From an uncultured Mycoplasma sp. (GTDB lineage: Bacteria; Bacillota_I; Bacilli_A; RF39; UBA660): a DNA stretch of 6,231 nucleotides. The stretch is from assembly GCA_947388575.1 (NCBI GenBank), contig CANDSI010000069.1:1-6231 (forward strand). The letters run 5' to 3'. This document shows positions 6,166 through 6,231 of this stretch, piece by piece. Under the pieces are notes generated by a model, which saw only the letters and a list, made by a program, of their open reading frames with translations, did no database searches and was not told the origin of the DNA. Made by a program: the position numbers and the translations under genes. Position 1 is the stretch's first letter; each line of letters opens with the position of its first letter.

Positions 6166-6231
6166 TTAGATTTTATACATCTTATTAGATTTTCTACTAT
6201 AAAAATATACACCAGCAAGAGCAACTAAGCC
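6166..6231 (-). CDS. C-terminal end of a membrane or surface protein (5' part outside window)
   Basis: Only this minus-strand frame is open from the window edge. The last 21 residues are GLVALAGVYFYSRKSNKMYKI, split as a hydrophobic part (GLVALAGVYFY) and a basic tail (SRKSNKMYKI), ending in tandem TAA TAA stops (6168-6163). This is the shape of a final membrane span with the cytoplasmic end, as in sortase substrates or type I membrane proteins. Any LPXTG-like motif would lie just outside the window, so anchoring type is unknown. A good terminator follows directly, which supports a real gene end. Confidence 0.65.
   Translation of the reverse strand, partial: GLVALAGVYFYSRKSNKMYKI

Overview
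The window is AT-rich and densely coded. Every supported gene lies on the minus strand, so the genes read from right to left. TGA is used as a stop, and tryptophan is TGG throughout the long open frame at the left edge, so the standard bacterial code applies and not the Mycoplasma code. Strong AGGAGG-type ribosome sites, sigma-A-like promoters, the style of the secreted proteins and a lysyl-tRNA synthetase with a C-terminal tRNA-binding domain all suggest an AT-rich Bacillota. An uncultured gut lineage (RF39-like Bacilli or a clostridial relative) is my best guess; this is inference.

Layout in transcription order (right to left): (1) 6166-6231, the last 21 residues of an upstream gene ending in a hydrophobic stretch and a basic tail, followed by a perfect 9-bp terminator. 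(2) 4150-6078, lysS, class II lysyl-tRNA synthetase, 642 aa including a C-terminal EMAPII/MetRS-type tRNA-binding domain, with its own promoter and terminator. (3) 2512-3936, a 474-aa polytopic transporter of the YfcC/DcuC/AbgT type, with two candidate promoters, an inverted repeat in the leader and a terminator that starts at its stop codon. (4) A two-gene operon for cell-surface proteins with a strong promoter at 2445-2473: a 251-aa type I membrane protein (1665-2420), coupled through an ATGA overlap to a large secreted protein (1-1668, cut by the window edge after 556 residues). The large protein has a signal peptide, an N-terminal region weakly like a thioester domain, beta-rich middle regions and a dense cysteine module.

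lysS is a housekeeping gene and the transporter probably moves a small organic anion or peptide-like substrate. Neither has a visible functional link to the others, and each has its own transcription signals. The surface pair is the accessory part of the window. Both proteins are exported, and the overlapping stop/start and shared promoter imply that they are made in linked amounts and may act together at the cell surface. Their function cannot be named from sequence alone.

No gene-free stretch exceeds 300 bases. The largest gap (3937-4149) holds the lysS terminator and the transporter's promoter and leader. I saw no RNA gene, CRISPR array, insertion sequence or phage gene.
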